NCBI RefSeq assembly: GCF_022343555.1
Contig: NZ_JAKQZH010000003.1
Location: forward strand, 124,001-188,000
From: Marinobacter sp. C7
GTDB taxonomy: Bacteria > Pseudomonadota > Gammaproteobacteria > Pseudomonadales > Oleiphilaceae
Length of the DNA: 64,000 nt
Direction: 5' to 3'
Below are positions 20,688 through 30,702 of the stretch, one piece after another (within the stretch, counting starts at the first letter, position 1; every line of letters begins with the position of its first letter). Both the position numbers and the translations under genes were made by a program. Under the pieces are notes generated by a model. The model did no database searches and was not told where the DNA came from. It was given only the letters and a program-made list of their open reading frames with translations.

Positions 20688-20735
20688 GTATGGAAATCCA
20701 CCCATTAGCATTCAGTAATGGGTGGGTTTCCATAC
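20688..20735. promoter_or_regulatory. 20-bp inverted repeat upstream of the TRAP operon
   Basis: GTATGGAAATCCACCCATTA (20688-20707) is repeated inverted at 20716-20735 with a single G-T exchange and an 8-base loop. No T-run follows, so a simple terminator is unlikely. The right end is 65 bp ahead of the sigma-54 promoter, where enhancer-binding proteins usually bind. It may be the upstream activating site of the DctD-type regulator encoded nearby, or a terminating/stabilising hairpin for the yjbQ transcript. Confidence 0.6.
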
Positions 20736-20800
20736 ATTCTGGTCTTGTCGTTTTCAGTAGGTGGCCTTTAAGCGTCTGTTTTGTAGGTATTTTCCGAAGC

Positions 20801-20816
20801 TGGTCCGCTCCTTGCT
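20801..20816 (+). promoter_or_regulatory. Sigma-54 (-24/-12) promoter of the TAXI-TRAP operon
   Basis: TGGTCCGCTCCTTGCT has GG and GC exactly 10 bases apart and matches the consensus TGGCACRNNNNTTGCW at all but two defined positions. Transcription would start near 20827, giving a leader of about 66 bases. The downstream two-component system includes a sigma-54 activator with GAFTGA, so promoter and regulator agree. Confidence 0.7.
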
Positions 20817-20892
20817 CACTGTTGGACTCAACGTGGCCGTTAACGGTCGCGTCAAGAACCCAACAAACAAAACGATATGGGGAGCATCCTCT

Positions 20893-21870
20893 ATGAATAT
20901 CAAAGCCATTCTGGCAGCCGCTGTTGCCACTTCTGCCATTGCCAACCCTGCCATTGCCCAGGACAAGTCTGACTGGCCCGAAAGCTTCACGATCGGTACT
21001 GCCAGCCAGGGGGGCACCTACTTTGCCTATGGTTCCGGTTGGGCCAACTACATGGCCGAGAACCTGGGTATTTCCGGTGGCACCGAGATTACCGGCGGCC
21101 CGATGCAGAACATGGCTCTGGTTCATACCGGCGACCTGAATTTCGGCCTGACCACCATGGGTCCCGCCCGTGAATCGCTGGATGGTAACAGTCCTCTGGC
21201 TCCGGGCATGCAGATGGACAATGTCTGTGCCATGTTTCCGATGTACGAGACACCGTTCTCCATCACCACTCTGGCAAGCTCCGGCATCACCTCCATCGAC
21301 GATATTCCGGATGGCGCGACCATCGGTTTCGGCCCGGCCGGTTCCACCTCCGATACCTACTTCCCGCGGATGATGGAAACCCTGGGTGTGGATTTCGAGC
21401 GTCGTAACGGCAGCTGGTCCGACCTGGGCGGGCAGCTCCAGGATGGCCTGATTGATGTGGTGGCCTTCGCTGCCGGCATCCCCATTCCTGCTGTCAGCCA
21501 GCTGGAAGTCCAGACTGACGTGAACATCATCGGCATGAACGATGAGCAGGCGGCCAGGATCACCGACGCTTTCCCGGTCTCTGAGTTCGTGATTCCGGCC
21601 AGCACCTACCAGTCCCTCGAAGAGCCGTCACGCGTGGTGTCCATGTGGAACTTCGCCATCGCAAACTGTGATGCCCCGGACAGCCTGGTGTACGAAATGG
21701 TCAAGCTGACCATGGAGAACAACGACAAGATGGTCTCCATTCATAAGGCGGCACGGACCACGATTCCCGAGAACTACACAAAGAACAACGTCCTGCCCTG
21801 GCATCCGGGTGCAGCTCGCTGGTTCAACGAAAACGGCTACGAGATTCCTGAAAGCAACATTGGCAAATAA
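20893..21870 (+). CDS. TAXI family TRAP transporter solute-binding protein
   Basis: A 325-residue periplasmic binding protein. The signal peptide MNIKAILAAAVATSAIANPA is followed by a likely cut after Ala22. The mature protein begins with the TAXI hallmark FTIGTASQGGTYFAYGSGWA, and DDIPDGATIGFGPAGSTSDTY is the second typical block. TAXI proteins commonly bind carboxylates such as glutamate or 2-oxoglutarate, but the ligand cannot be read from the sequence. The start at 20893 places the signal peptide directly; the frame opens earlier without family similarity. A hairpin follows, then the fused permease. Confidence 0.93.
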   Translation: MNIKAILAAAVATSAIANPAIAQDKSDWPESFTIGTASQGGTYFAYGSGWANYMAENLGISGGTEITGGPMQNMALVHTGDLNFGLTTMGPARESLDGNSPLAPGMQMDNVCAMFPMYETPFSITTLASSGITSIDDIPDGATIGFGPAGSTSDTYFPRMMETLGVDFERRNGSWSDLGGQLQDGLIDVVAFAAGIPIPAVSQLEVQTDVNIIGMNDEQAARITDAFPVSEFVIPASTYQSLEEPSRVVSMWNFAIANCDAPDSLVYEMVKLTMENNDKMVSIHKAARTTIPENYTKNNVLPWHPGAARWFNENGYEIPESNIGK

Positions 21871-21883
21871 CCGTTATGTCTGA

Positions 21884-21903
21884 GGGGCCGTCACTGCGGC
21901 CCC
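21884..21903 (+). other. Hairpin between binding-protein and permease genes
   Basis: GGGGCCG and CGGCCCC form a perfect 7-bp stem around TCACTG, 13 bases after the stop of the binding-protein gene. Without a T-run it is more likely an mRNA-stabilising or partial-termination element that keeps the binding protein more abundant than the permease. Confidence 0.55.
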
Positions 21904-21951
21904 AACTTCCGGTTCCCAACCGATCCGGCTTCTTCGATAGCAGGTTGAATC

Positions 21952-24138
21952 ATGACCACTGAACACGAAATCCAGCATTCGCCCCGGGTTACCGAGGACG
22001 AAGATCATATCCTTGCTCACAATGTCGACGAGGAACCTGTTGAGGCGAATCGACGTCTGTTCGAAGGCGGGCTGCTCAAACTCGTCACATTGCTGACGAT
22101 CGCCTACTCGTCATTCCATCTATACACGCTGAACATTGCGCCGCTCGAAACCTGGTCCTTCCGGATCATCCACGTTGCGGGCGCTCTTTTCCTCGGCTTC
22201 ATGCTCTATGCAGGAGCCCGTTTTGCCTCTGCTGAGGAGGGCGAGGCACGCCACCGGTGGACCACCTGGATTGCCGGGGTAGCCATGCTCCCCGCGCTGT
22301 ACGCGCTGTATCAGAGCTTCGCTTTCTACCAGATGCTGAACGGCGGTGCGATGCGCATCGCGCCAGAGCTGGAAACCTGGCACTACGGCTGGCCGCTGAT
22401 TGCGGCGACGGCAGTCGGTATTGTGATGAGCTGGTTCCATCAGCGTGGTCGGGGGCGTTTCAGCCTTCCAGACCTGGTGTTGATGGTCTGTTCGGTCGCG
22501 GTTGCGGCCTATCTACTGGTGGTGTTCAACACCCCGATCCGGATGTCCACCGGCACCCCGTTCTCTCCGGTGGGGATTTCTTTTGCGGCGGTTGCCGGTT
22601 CCGCCCTGATTCTCGAGCTGACCCGACGGGTGGCAGGCATGGCGCTGGTGATCATCGGCCTGGTGTTCCTGGCCTATGTCTTTGCCGGCCCCTATCTGCC
22701 CGGGTTCCTGGGCTATCCGGGACTGAGCGTTAAGCGCTTCTTCAGTCAGGTGTACACCGATGCCGGCATCCTCGGCCCGACTACCGCGGTTTCCTCTACG
22801 TACATCATTCTGTTCATCATCTTTGCCGCTTTCCTGCAGGCGTCCAAGGTGGGTGACTACTTCGTCAACTTCGCCTTTGCCGCGGCCGGTCGCTCCCGTG
22901 GTGGTCCCGCCAAGGTGTCCATCTTCGCGTCTGGCCTGATGGGTATGATCAACGGCACCAGTGCCGGTAACGTGGTGTCCACCGGTTCCCTGACCATTCC
23001 GCTGATGAAGAAGGTGGGCTACAAGAAGACTTCCGCCGGCGCGGTGGAAGCCGCTGCATCGACCGGTGGCCAGATCATGCCGCCGATCATGGGGGCCGGC
23101 GCCTTCATCATGGCGGAAATTACCGGCATTCCGTATACCGAAATTGCCATTGCCGCGATCATCCCGGCGATACTGTACTTCGCATCCGTTTACTTCATGG
23201 TGGATTTTGAAGCCGCCAAGACCGGGATGCGCGGTATGCGCGAGGACGAGTTGCCCAAGCTGGGGCGCCTGATGAAGCAGTGCTACCTGTTTGTCCCGAT
23301 CATCATCCTGGTGGTGGCGCTGTTCATGGGCTATTCGGTCATTCGCGCCGGTACCCTGGCGACCGTGTCCGCCGCAGTGGTCAGCTGGATTTCGCCGAAC
23401 AAGATGGGGATTCGCGCCATTCTGAGGGCGCTGGATATCGCGTCGATCATGTCGATCCAGATCATCGTGGTCTGCGCCGCCGCCGGTATCATCGTGGGTG
23501 TGATTTCCCTGACCGGTGTCGGTGCGCGGTTCTCCGTGCTGCTGCTGGATGTCGCCGAACACAGCAATCTGCTGGCGCTGATCTTCGCGATGTTCATTTC
23601 CATTCTGCTGGGGATGGGCATGCCAACCACGGCGGCCTATGCGGTAGCGGCTTCAGTGGTGGCGCCCGGCCTGGTGCAGTTGGGGATTGAGCCGCTGACC
23701 GCACACTTCTTCGTGTTCTACTTTGCGGTGGTTTCCGCCATCACGCCGCCAGTGGCGCTGGCGTCCTATGCGGCGGCTGGTATCTCCGGGGCCAACGCCA
23801 TGGAGACATCGGTAGCGTCCTTCCGCATCGGTATTGCCGCTTTCATCGTGCCGTTCATGTTCTTCTACAACGATGCACTGTTGATGGAAGCTGGCTGGTT
23901 CGAGATCGGTCGGGCCCTGGTGACCGCCACTTTTGGTGTCTACCTGTTGTCCGGTGGTGTCATGGGATGGTTTGCGCGGGTCGCGGCGCCCTGGGCCACC
24001 CGCTTGCTGCTGATTCTTGCCGCATTGATGATGATTGAAGGCGGTCTCTGGACCGATCTCGGTGGCGTAGGCGCCGCGGTCGTAGCCTTCCTGATTCAGC
24101 GTCAGCGTCGGGACCGTCTGGCACCGGCAGTCTCATGA
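21952..24138 (+). CDS. TRAP transporter fused permease (DctQM type)
   Basis: A 728-residue inner-membrane protein that fuses the small DctQ-like and large DctM-like TRAP subunits, the normal arrangement for TAXI systems. After a hydrophilic N-terminus of about 45 residues there are many hydrophobic helices. The DctM core shows GLMGMINGTSAGNVVSTGSL, the block AAASTGGQIMPPIMGAGAF, and GMGMPTTAAYAVAASVVAPG. It works with the upstream binding protein in sodium-driven uptake of an organic acid. The ion and the substrate are inferred from the family. Confidence 0.94.
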   Translation: MTTEHEIQHSPRVTEDEDHILAHNVDEEPVEANRRLFEGGLLKLVTLLTIAYSSFHLYTLNIAPLETWSFRIIHVAGALFLGFMLYAGARFASAEEGEARHRWTTWIAGVAMLPALYALYQSFAFYQMLNGGAMRIAPELETWHYGWPLIAATAVGIVMSWFHQRGRGRFSLPDLVLMVCSVAVAAYLLVVFNTPIRMSTGTPFSPVGISFAAVAGSALILELTRRVAGMALVIIGLVFLAYVFAGPYLPGFLGYPGLSVKRFFSQVYTDAGILGPTTAVSSTYIILFIIFAAFLQASKVGDYFVNFAFAAAGRSRGGPAKVSIFASGLMGMINGTSAGNVVSTGSLTIPLMKKVGYKKTSAGAVEAAASTGGQIMPPIMGAGAFIMAEITGIPYTEIAIAAIIPAILYFASVYFMVDFEAAKTGMRGMREDELPKLGRLMKQCYLFVPIIILVVALFMGYSVIRAGTLATVSAAVVSWISPNKMGIRAILRALDIASIMSIQIIVVCAAAGIIVGVISLTGVGARFSVLLLDVAEHSNLLALIFAMFISILLGMGMPTTAAYAVAASVVAPGLVQLGIEPLTAHFFVFYFAVVSAITPPVALASYAAAGISGANAMETSVASFRIGIAAFIVPFMFFYNDALLMEAGWFEIGRALVTATFGVYLLSGGVMGWFARVAAPWATRLLLILAALMMIEGGLWTDLGGVGAAVVAFLIQRQRRDRLAPAVS

Positions 24139-24231
24139 CAGGCTGAGTCGCATTCCGGTCGGGCGGGCGCAGCGCTGGTTGTTTCCGCTCGACCGGGGCG
24201 CTAGGCTAACGATTTTCCGGAACTGACTGCC

Positions 24232-26046
24232 ATGCCTCTCCGTATCGGTGCCTTCCTGCTATTGCTGATTACCCTGGGTCTGTCCTGGCTATTGGGTGGC
24301 TGGGCCGGGTACCGGCAGGTGGAGCAGGAAAGTCTCGAGGAGTCATTCCGCTACCGGCAGTTGGTTGCCAATGAACTTAACCGTTACCTTCCCATACCGG
24401 AACTGATGGCAGAGCATCCGCTCATGGAGCGGGCACTGCTGAACCCCGGGGATCCGCAGGTTATTCTGCAGGCCAACGAGGAAATGCAGAGGATGGCAAC
24501 CATCGTCGGCAGTTCCGATGTTTACCTGATGGACACCTCCGGCCTGACCATTGCCGCCAACAACTACCTTCAGGAGGACAGTTTTGTTGGCAGCAACTAT
24601 TCCTTCCGCCCGTATTTTTCTGAAGCCATGGCGCGCGGGGATTCGGTCATCTATTTTGCCCTGGGCCTGATGTCCGGTGTCCGGGGTCTGTACTTTTCAC
24701 ACCCGATTCGAAGCGACCGGGGCAAGATCCTCGGTGTGATCGCGGTGAAAGTGCTGGTCCATGAGCTGGAATCCCAGTGGCATCGGCCGGCGTCGCTGAG
24801 CGAGGCAGAGATGGTGGTGCTCGACGGTTCCGGGGTGAGCTTTCTGGCCAGCCGACCGGCGTGGCTTTACCGGGATTTCACCGTGAGTCGCCAGGGAGAG
24901 CTGCCGCTGGAAACCCGACAGCGCTACCCGGACCGCGAACTTCGGCCCATGCAGATCGAGCAGCTGGGGCTGCCCTGGGGATTATCTGAAAGGTCCGCCA
25001 AGATCCGGATCCAGTCTCCGGAAGGCGGCCAGGACTACCTGACCGTCCAGACCCCGCTGCCGCGCCTGGACTGGACACTCCAGGTGATGGTCTCCACGGC
25101 GCCGGTGCTGTGGACCCGGCTTGCCTTTGTGGTTGGCGGCATTGCGATTTACCTCGGTATCCTGCTCGCCTGGTTATACCTCAGGGAGCGGTATCGCCGT
25201 GAGGCCGAGCTCGCGCTGCGGGGTGAACAGCTGGAACGCCGGGTGGCTGAACGCACCCGGGATCTGGAGCGTTCGAACCAGCAGTTGCTGGAAGAGATCA
25301 GTGAGCGGGAACGGGCCCAGAGCGAGCTACGGGAAACCCAGCAGGAACTGATCCAGGCCGCCAAGCTGGCCGTGCTGGGCCAGATGTCTGCCGGCCTGAA
25401 TCACGAGATGAACCAACCATTGACGGCCATCCAGACATACGCCCGCAACAGCCGCCGCTTTCTCGAGAAGGGCGCTGAGGACATGGTCGACGCCAACCTT
25501 GCCGAGATCATCACGCTGTGCGACAAGATGGCCGAGCTGACCCGGCAGTTCAAGGTTTTCGCCCGCAAGTCCGAAGGACCGCCATCGGGCGTGGACCTCC
25601 GATCGTCAGTGGATGCGGCCCTGAAAATCATTAAGGCCCAGAAACACACTTCCGGTATCGATATCCGCTGGAACCGTCCCGAACAGCCGGTGATGTGCCA
25701 TGGTGACCTGATCCGGATCGAACAGGTGATGGTGAATCTCCTGGCCAACGCGGTACAGGCGGTTGAGGAGCGTGAAGCGCCGGTGGTCACCATCGAGGTT
25801 GAACCCGACAATGGTCAATGGCGCTGCACCGTAAGGGATAACGGTTACGGACTGCCGGGCAATACTGAACAGATATTTGAACCCTTTTTTACCACCAAGT
25901 CCGTCAAGCAGGGGTTGGGACTCGGTCTGTCGATTTCGCGGCAGATTGTCGATGCCCTGGGCGGCACACTTACCGGTCGTAACCGCCCCGACGGTCCCGG
26001 CGCGGAATTTGTTCTGACCTTGCAAAAGCGGGAGGCAACGGAATGA
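24232..26046 (+). CDS. DctB-type sensor histidine kinase
   Basis: A 604-residue membrane sensor. Transmembrane helix 1 (about residues 5-22) and helix 2 (about 293-315) flank a periplasmic Cache/PAS-like sensing domain with FVGSNYSFRPYFSEA. A long coiled coil with ELEQ/ERERAQ-type heptads leads to the HisKA H-box GLNHEMNQPL with His391. The HATPase domain shows NLLANAVQAV, DNGYGLP and GLGLGLSISRQIV. The DctB family senses C4-dicarboxylates or other organic acids. Its position next to a TAXI-TRAP operon suggests it senses that transporter's ligand. It overlaps the regulator gene by 4 bases. Confidence 0.93.
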   Translation: MPLRIGAFLLLLITLGLSWLLGGWAGYRQVEQESLEESFRYRQLVANELNRYLPIPELMAEHPLMERALLNPGDPQVILQANEEMQRMATIVGSSDVYLMDTSGLTIAANNYLQEDSFVGSNYSFRPYFSEAMARGDSVIYFALGLMSGVRGLYFSHPIRSDRGKILGVIAVKVLVHELESQWHRPASLSEAEMVVLDGSGVSFLASRPAWLYRDFTVSRQGELPLETRQRYPDRELRPMQIEQLGLPWGLSERSAKIRIQSPEGGQDYLTVQTPLPRLDWTLQVMVSTAPVLWTRLAFVVGGIAIYLGILLAWLYLRERYRREAELALRGEQLERRVAERTRDLERSNQQLLEEISERERAQSELRETQQELIQAAKLAVLGQMSAGLNHEMNQPLTAIQTYARNSRRFLEKGAEDMVDANLAEIITLCDKMAELTRQFKVFARKSEGPPSGVDLRSSVDAALKIIKAQKHTSGIDIRWNRPEQPVMCHGDLIRIEQVMVNLLANAVQAVEEREAPVVTIEVEPDNGQWRCTVRDNGYGLPGNTEQIFEPFFTTKSVKQGLGLGLSISRQIVDALGGTLTGRNRPDGPGAEFVLTLQKREATE

Positions 26047-27395
26047 CACAACCTTCGGTTCTTTTTGTGGATGATGACCCGCACATCCTGCAGGCCATGG
26101 CTCAGAGTCTGACTCTGGAGGAACTGCCGGTGGCCTGCTTTGAGGATGCCCCCTCGGCGCTCAAGATGATCACGGCTGACTTTGCGGGGATCGTTCTGTG
26201 CGACTACAACATGCCGGGAATGGATGGGCTGGAAATGCTGGAGCGGGTCCGCGAGGTGGACGACAGCATTCCCGTGATCATTCTCACCGGCCAGGGCGAT
26301 ATCAGCACGGCGGTAACAGCCATGCAGCAGGGGGCCTACGACTTTATCGAGAAGCCGTTTGACCATGAGGAGCTGATCGAGCTACTCCGTCACGCTCTGG
26401 AAAAACGCCACCTGGCTCTGGAGAACCGTCGCCTGAAGGCCCAGTTGCGCCAGATGGCCAAGCCGGGCCCCCGAATCCTCGGGGATTCACCGACCATGCA
26501 GAAGGTGATGGCAACCATTGATCCGATCCTGGACATCTCCGCCAACATTCTGTTGCACGGGGAAACCGGCTCCGGGAAGGACGCCCTGGCCCGTTACATC
26601 CACGAGAACAGTCCGCGTAGCAGCCACAATTTTGTAGCCATCAACTGCGGTGCAGTCCCTGAGAACCTGATCGAGAGCGAGCTCTTCGGCCATGAAGCCG
26701 GAGCATTCACCGGTGCGGACAAGCGGCGGATCGGCAAGATCGAACACGCTCACAAGGGCACCCTGTTCCTCGACGAGGTCGAAAGCATGCCAATGCCGCT
26801 GCAGATCAAGTTGCTGCGGGTGCTGGAGGAGCAGAAGGTGGAACGGCTGGGCAGCAACCAGGTACAGGATGTGGATGTCCGCATCATTGCCGCCACCAAG
26901 GCTGACCTGAAAAAACTCAGCGACGAGGGGGAGTTCCGGGCGGACCTGTATTACCGCCTGAACGTGGTGAAGGTGGACATCCCGCCGCTGCGGGAGCGCA
27001 AGGAAGACATTCCGCTGCTGTTCCACCATTTCGTGCTCATTGCTGCGGCCCGGTACGATCGGGAGAGTGTGCCCCTGGATGCGGGCCAGGCCGCACGACT
27101 GATGCAGCGGTCCTGGCCGGGGAACGTGCGCGAACTGCGGAATCTGGCCGAACGCTACGTGTTGCTTGGCCCTGCAGCCCTCGATGAGAGCGAACCCGGA
27201 GGCGAAGGCAACATCTCCGGACGCCAAACGCTTGCCGAGATGATGGACGGTTTCGAACGAACGGCCATCATCAGTGCCCTGAATGCATGTCACGGCAGTA
27301 TCAAGGACACCATGGTGCAACTGGGTATTGCCCGCAAGACCCTGTACGACAAGATGAAAAAGCACGGCCTGGACAAGGCTCAGTTCAAGGACTGA
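26043..27395 (+). CDS. DctD-type sigma-54 response regulator
   Basis: A 450-residue activator. The receiver domain has FVDDDP acidic residues, phosphoacceptor Asp54 ([11 protein letters not shown]) and a conserved Lys in [10 protein letters not shown]. The AAA+ domain has Walker A GETGSGKD, the sigma-54 contact loop GAFTGA at 220-225, and Walker [13 protein letters not shown] Fis-type helix-turn-helix is at the C-terminus ([21 protein letters not shown]). It should act on the -24/-12 promoter at 20801. It is translationally coupled to the kinase. Confidence 0.95.
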   Translation: MTQPSVLFVDDDPHILQAMAQSLTLEELPVACFEDAPSALKMITADFAGIVLCDYNMPGMDGLEMLERVREVDDSIPVIILTGQGDISTAVTAMQQGAYDFIEKPFDHEELIELLRHALEKRHLALENRRLKAQLRQMAKPGPRILGDSPTMQKVMATIDPILDISANILLHGETGSGKDALARYIHENSPRSSHNFVAINCGAVPENLIESELFGHEAGAFTGADKRRIGKIEHAHKGTLFLDEVESMPMPLQIKLLRVLEEQKVERLGSNQVQDVDVRIIAATKADLKKLSDEGEFRADLYYRLNVVKVDIPPLRERKEDIPLLFHHFVLIAAARYDRESVPLDAGQAARLMQRSWPGNVRELRNLAERYVLLGPAALDESEPGGEGNISGRQTLAEMMDGFERTAIISALNACHGSIKDTMVQLGIARKTLYDKMKKHGLDKAQFKD

Positions 27396-27414
27396 GCCAT
27401 GCTGTCTGCTGCCG

Positions 27415-27936
27415 TCAGGCCATCTTCCTCAGGGTGTTGTCCCCGAGCAGGTGCTGGTGCGCAAGGGCCGCCAGAACATGTCCGGCAAGAATGACCCAAA
27501 GCAGGTTTGCCATGACCTCATGGGTTTCTTCCCCGGCTTCCTCCATCCATTCGATTTCCGGACCCGGGGCCACGATTCCCCAACCGAACAGTTCAATGCC
27601 GTGACCTTCGCCCAGGGCCGTGAGCGCTCCGGTCAGGGGAATGGCCAGCATGACACCGTAAAGTGCCAGGTGCCCGAGCCGTGCAGCTGTTCGCCAGCGC
27701 TCCGGGGGCGTCACCTTCCCCCTGTTGAGAGCCCTCCAGGCCAGACGGCCGACCAGCAGCACGAGCAGCGTGATGCCGATGCTCTGGTGCCAGGCCATGC
27801 CGGGTTCGCCGGCGTGGTCGCCCAGGGCTTCCATCCAGGCCTCACTGAACAGCATAAGAATCAGGAGGGCCGCCATCAGCCAGTGAATGATCCGGGATAC
27901 CATTCCGTATCGGTTGTCTGAATCCATCCAATTCAT
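27415..27936 (-). CDS. Cytochrome b561
   Basis: A 173-residue four-helix di-heme membrane cytochrome. Candidate heme ligands are in RIIHWLMA, AWHQSIGI, GHLALYGVMLAIPLTGA and LAGHVLAALAHQHLLG, the usual pattern of the bacterial b561 family that exchanges electrons with quinone (for example superoxide oxidase CybB). It ends only 19 bases from the convergent dctD-like gene. The 279-base gap upstream is shared with the divergent P-type ATPase and contains the TTTGTCGC repeats. Confidence 0.93.
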   Translation of the reverse strand: MNWMDSDNRYGMVSRIIHWLMAALLILMLFSEAWMEALGDHAGEPGMAWHQSIGITLLVLLVGRLAWRALNRGKVTPPERWRTAARLGHLALYGVMLAIPLTGALTALGEGHGIELFGWGIVAPGPEIEWMEEAGEETHEVMANLLWVILAGHVLAALAHQHLLGDNTLRKMA

Positions 27937-28051
27937 GTCGCTCTCTCCTCAGGGGATCGTTTTGCCAGTCCGGAAGTAACAGGCAGGATCACCTACTGCT
28001 GCTCCGGCACGTATTGGCAACTGCAGGTTGCTGAGGTTATTGGACACTGGA

Positions 28052-28133
28052 TTTGTCGCGGAACTATGTCGGTGAGGCAGGGGGTTTGTCGCAATTTGTC
28101 GCTTTGCCCGGCGCTGGGATACATCTTGCGACA
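28052..28133. promoter_or_regulatory. Cluster of TTTGTCGC repeats between cytochrome b561 and ATPase genes
   Basis: TTTGTCGC occurs at 28052, 28085 and 28095; the last two are spaced exactly 10 bp. GCGACA at 28128-28133 is the same motif inverted. A repeated octamer in one divergent gap, spaced by a helical turn, looks like an operator for a cooperative regulator. The regulator is unknown. Confidence 0.45.
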
Positions 28134-28215
28134 GAAGCCTGCAGAATCGGGGTCACCACAGCGGGGCAGGAGCTATAGTTACTTGGCAGCGTGCCGCACA
28201 GGGTGAATCTCAACC

Positions 28216-30702
28216 GTGATGAAACAGTTACTTCCCCGAGACCGTCTCGAGGGTCTCCTGGGTAGTCCGGTAGGCCTGGACACCCGGGAGCGGCTGGCGC
28301 GTCGAAAACTCTATGGAGCCAATATCATTGTCGAATCGGCGCGACATGGGGTCTGGAGTGTCCTCGCCGATACGCTGAAGGATCCAATGCTCTGGTTTCT
28401 TGTCGGCACGGCAATCCTCTTTCTTCTGGTTGGTGAGCTGACCGAGGCGCTGGTTCTTCTGGTGGCGCTGATTCCGTTTCTGGGTATGGACGCCTTCCTG
28501 CATCATCGCACCTAGGTTTCCATCGCCACACTCAGGAGTCAGCTGGCCTCGGTGGCGCGGGTCCGGATTGACGGGCAGGTGTTACTGGTCCCCTCGGAAG
28601 AGGTGGTCCCCGGGGACCTTCTGGAGGTGCGCAGTGGTGAGCCTTTCCCAGCGGATGGTGTGGTTGCTGATGCCGAGAACCTCCAGGTTGATGAATCGGT
28701 TCTCTCCGGTGAAGCCTACCCTGTCAGAAAATCCCGTTTTCCGAACCAGACCGCGCTACAGCCTGGTGAACAGGCCCGGGAGATCAACTGGGCGTTTGCC
28801 GGCACCCGGGTGCTCACCGGGGTCGCGCAAGTGCGTGTTGCCTACACCGGCCACGAGACCTTGTACGGTGAGATAGTGCGCACGGCGGTGGAAGGAACCC
28901 AGGGCCGGACACCCCTGCAGCAAGCTGTTGCGAACCTGGTCAAGGTATTGCTCGGGATTGCGCTGGCGATCTGTGGCCTGCTGGCCATGACCCGTCTCTG
29001 GCAGGGCCATGGTCTGATGGATGCAGTGTTGAGTGCTGTTACTCTGGCCGTCGCAGCCCTGCCAGAGGAATTTCCGGTAGTACTGACGTTTTTCCTCGGC
29101 CTGGGCGTCTTTCGTCTGGCTCGACGTGACGCGTTGGTGCGGCGTGCTGTTGCTGTCGAGAACATCACCCGGACCACCTGCATTTGCTGTGACAAAACGG
29201 GCACCCTGACGGAAGGGCGCCTGGTTCTCGCCCACTGGTATCCGGCTGGCCAGGTGCCGGAATCTGTGCTTCTGCGTACCGCCGCTTGGGCCAGCCGTCC
29301 CGACTCCGGTGATCCCATGGACCGTGCGATTCTGGAGGAGACAGGGTCACCTCCGGAGGCGTCGGTCGTGTCCGCCTTTCCCTTCACCGAGGAGCGTAAG
29401 CGCGAGATCACCCTCGTCCTCCATGGCGATAAGGTCTATGCCGCCGTCAAAGGGGCGCCGGAGACGGTGCTCGCCATGAGCACGGAATCGCAGGCCGGGC
29501 AACAGTATTGGCGGGAGAAGGTGGACAAGCTGGCTGAATCCGGACACAAGGTTGTCGCCTGCGCGCAGCAGGAAATGGCTGAAGGGAACGAATCGACCGA
29601 AGAACCGGAATCAGGTTTCCAGTTCTTGGGGCTACTGGCGTTTGAAGACCCGGTCCGGGAGGGTGTTGCCGAGGCGCTTGCCAGCTGTGGGTCGGCGGGC
29701 GTCCGGGTGATCATGGTGACCGGAGACCATGCCGGCACGGCGGAGGCAGTGGCGCGGCAGATTGGCCTGGGGGGCGGTAATCCGCGTGTCATTACCGGGG
29801 AAGACTTTCTGGGCAGGCTTTCGGCCGGGGACGACAGCGTGCTGGATGAGGTGGACGTGGTGGCTCGCGCCGTGCCTTCGGTCAAACTGAAGCTGGTCCA
29901 GGCTTTACAACGACGGGGTCAGATCGTCGCGGTCACCGGCGATGGCGTGAACGATGTGCCGGCCCTCAAGGCGGCGGACATTGGTATCGCAATGGGTGAG
30001 CGAGGTACCAGGAGCGCACGGGAGGTATCCGCCATCGTCCTTATGGATGACAATTTCCGGACGATTGTCAGGGCCATGGAAGAAGGATGGCAGTTGTTCC
30101 GGAATCTCCGGTTGAGTTTCCAGTACCTGCTGATGATCCACATTCCTCTGGTACTGACGGCCTCCCTGATTCCGTTGCTCGGGTTTCCGGTGCTTTACCT
30201 GCCGATTCACATCGTCTGGTTGGAGCTGATCATCCATCCGACCGCCATGCTGGTGTTTCAGAATCTCCCGGAGCATGCCAGGTTACCGACGACAGCCCCT
30301 GGCGAGCGGGTGCGCCTTCTTTCCCGGACAGATACGCTGCAGATCCTGCTGGTCGGATTTCTCACCACCGGTTTGGTGTACTGGAGTTATCTGCGGAGCC
30401 TGGAGGAACTCCAGGACGTAGGGCACGCGCGTTCGATGGCTCTGGCAGCGCTCATTGTCGCAGGTGGCGTGATCACCGCCGCGCTCAGCCGTTTGAGGGG
30501 GAGGGTGGCTGTGGTTGTGACGGCTGGCGGAGTGCTGTCAGCACTGGTGCTGATCCAGATTCCGTTTACCGCTCACTGGCTACACCTCAGCCCCCTGCAC
30601 GCGGAGGACTGGCTACGAGCGGCATTCACCGGCGCGCTCGTTGCCATTCCTTTCATTTCCAGGGCCGTTCGCCGCTGGCGTACTCTCGATGTCAGTTCAT
30701 AG
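28216..30702 (+). pseudogene. Cation-transporting P-type ATPase interrupted by an in-frame TAG
   Basis: The frame reads 828 codons as one P-type ATPase except for TAG at 28513-28515. Before it are 99 residues ending LHHRT; after it come VSIATLRSQLASVARVRIDG and the actuator domain. Related ATPases have Gln at this place (HRRTQAS), so CAG to TAG is the simplest explanation. All key motifs survive downstream: PEEFPVV in the membrane, DKTGTLT with Asp326 (counting TAG as one codon), TGDH, and GDGVNDVPALKAADIG. No frameshift is seen. A GTG at 28552 could restart translation but would lack the N-terminal helices. Cation type is uncertain. The gene may be dead, read through, or a sequence error. 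Confidence 0.8.

Noticed and set aside
28552..30702. Treating the part after the TAG as a separate complete ATPase gene
   Set aside because: It would lack the N-terminal helices that the upstream in-frame piece encodes, and the two pieces are collinear with one family member.
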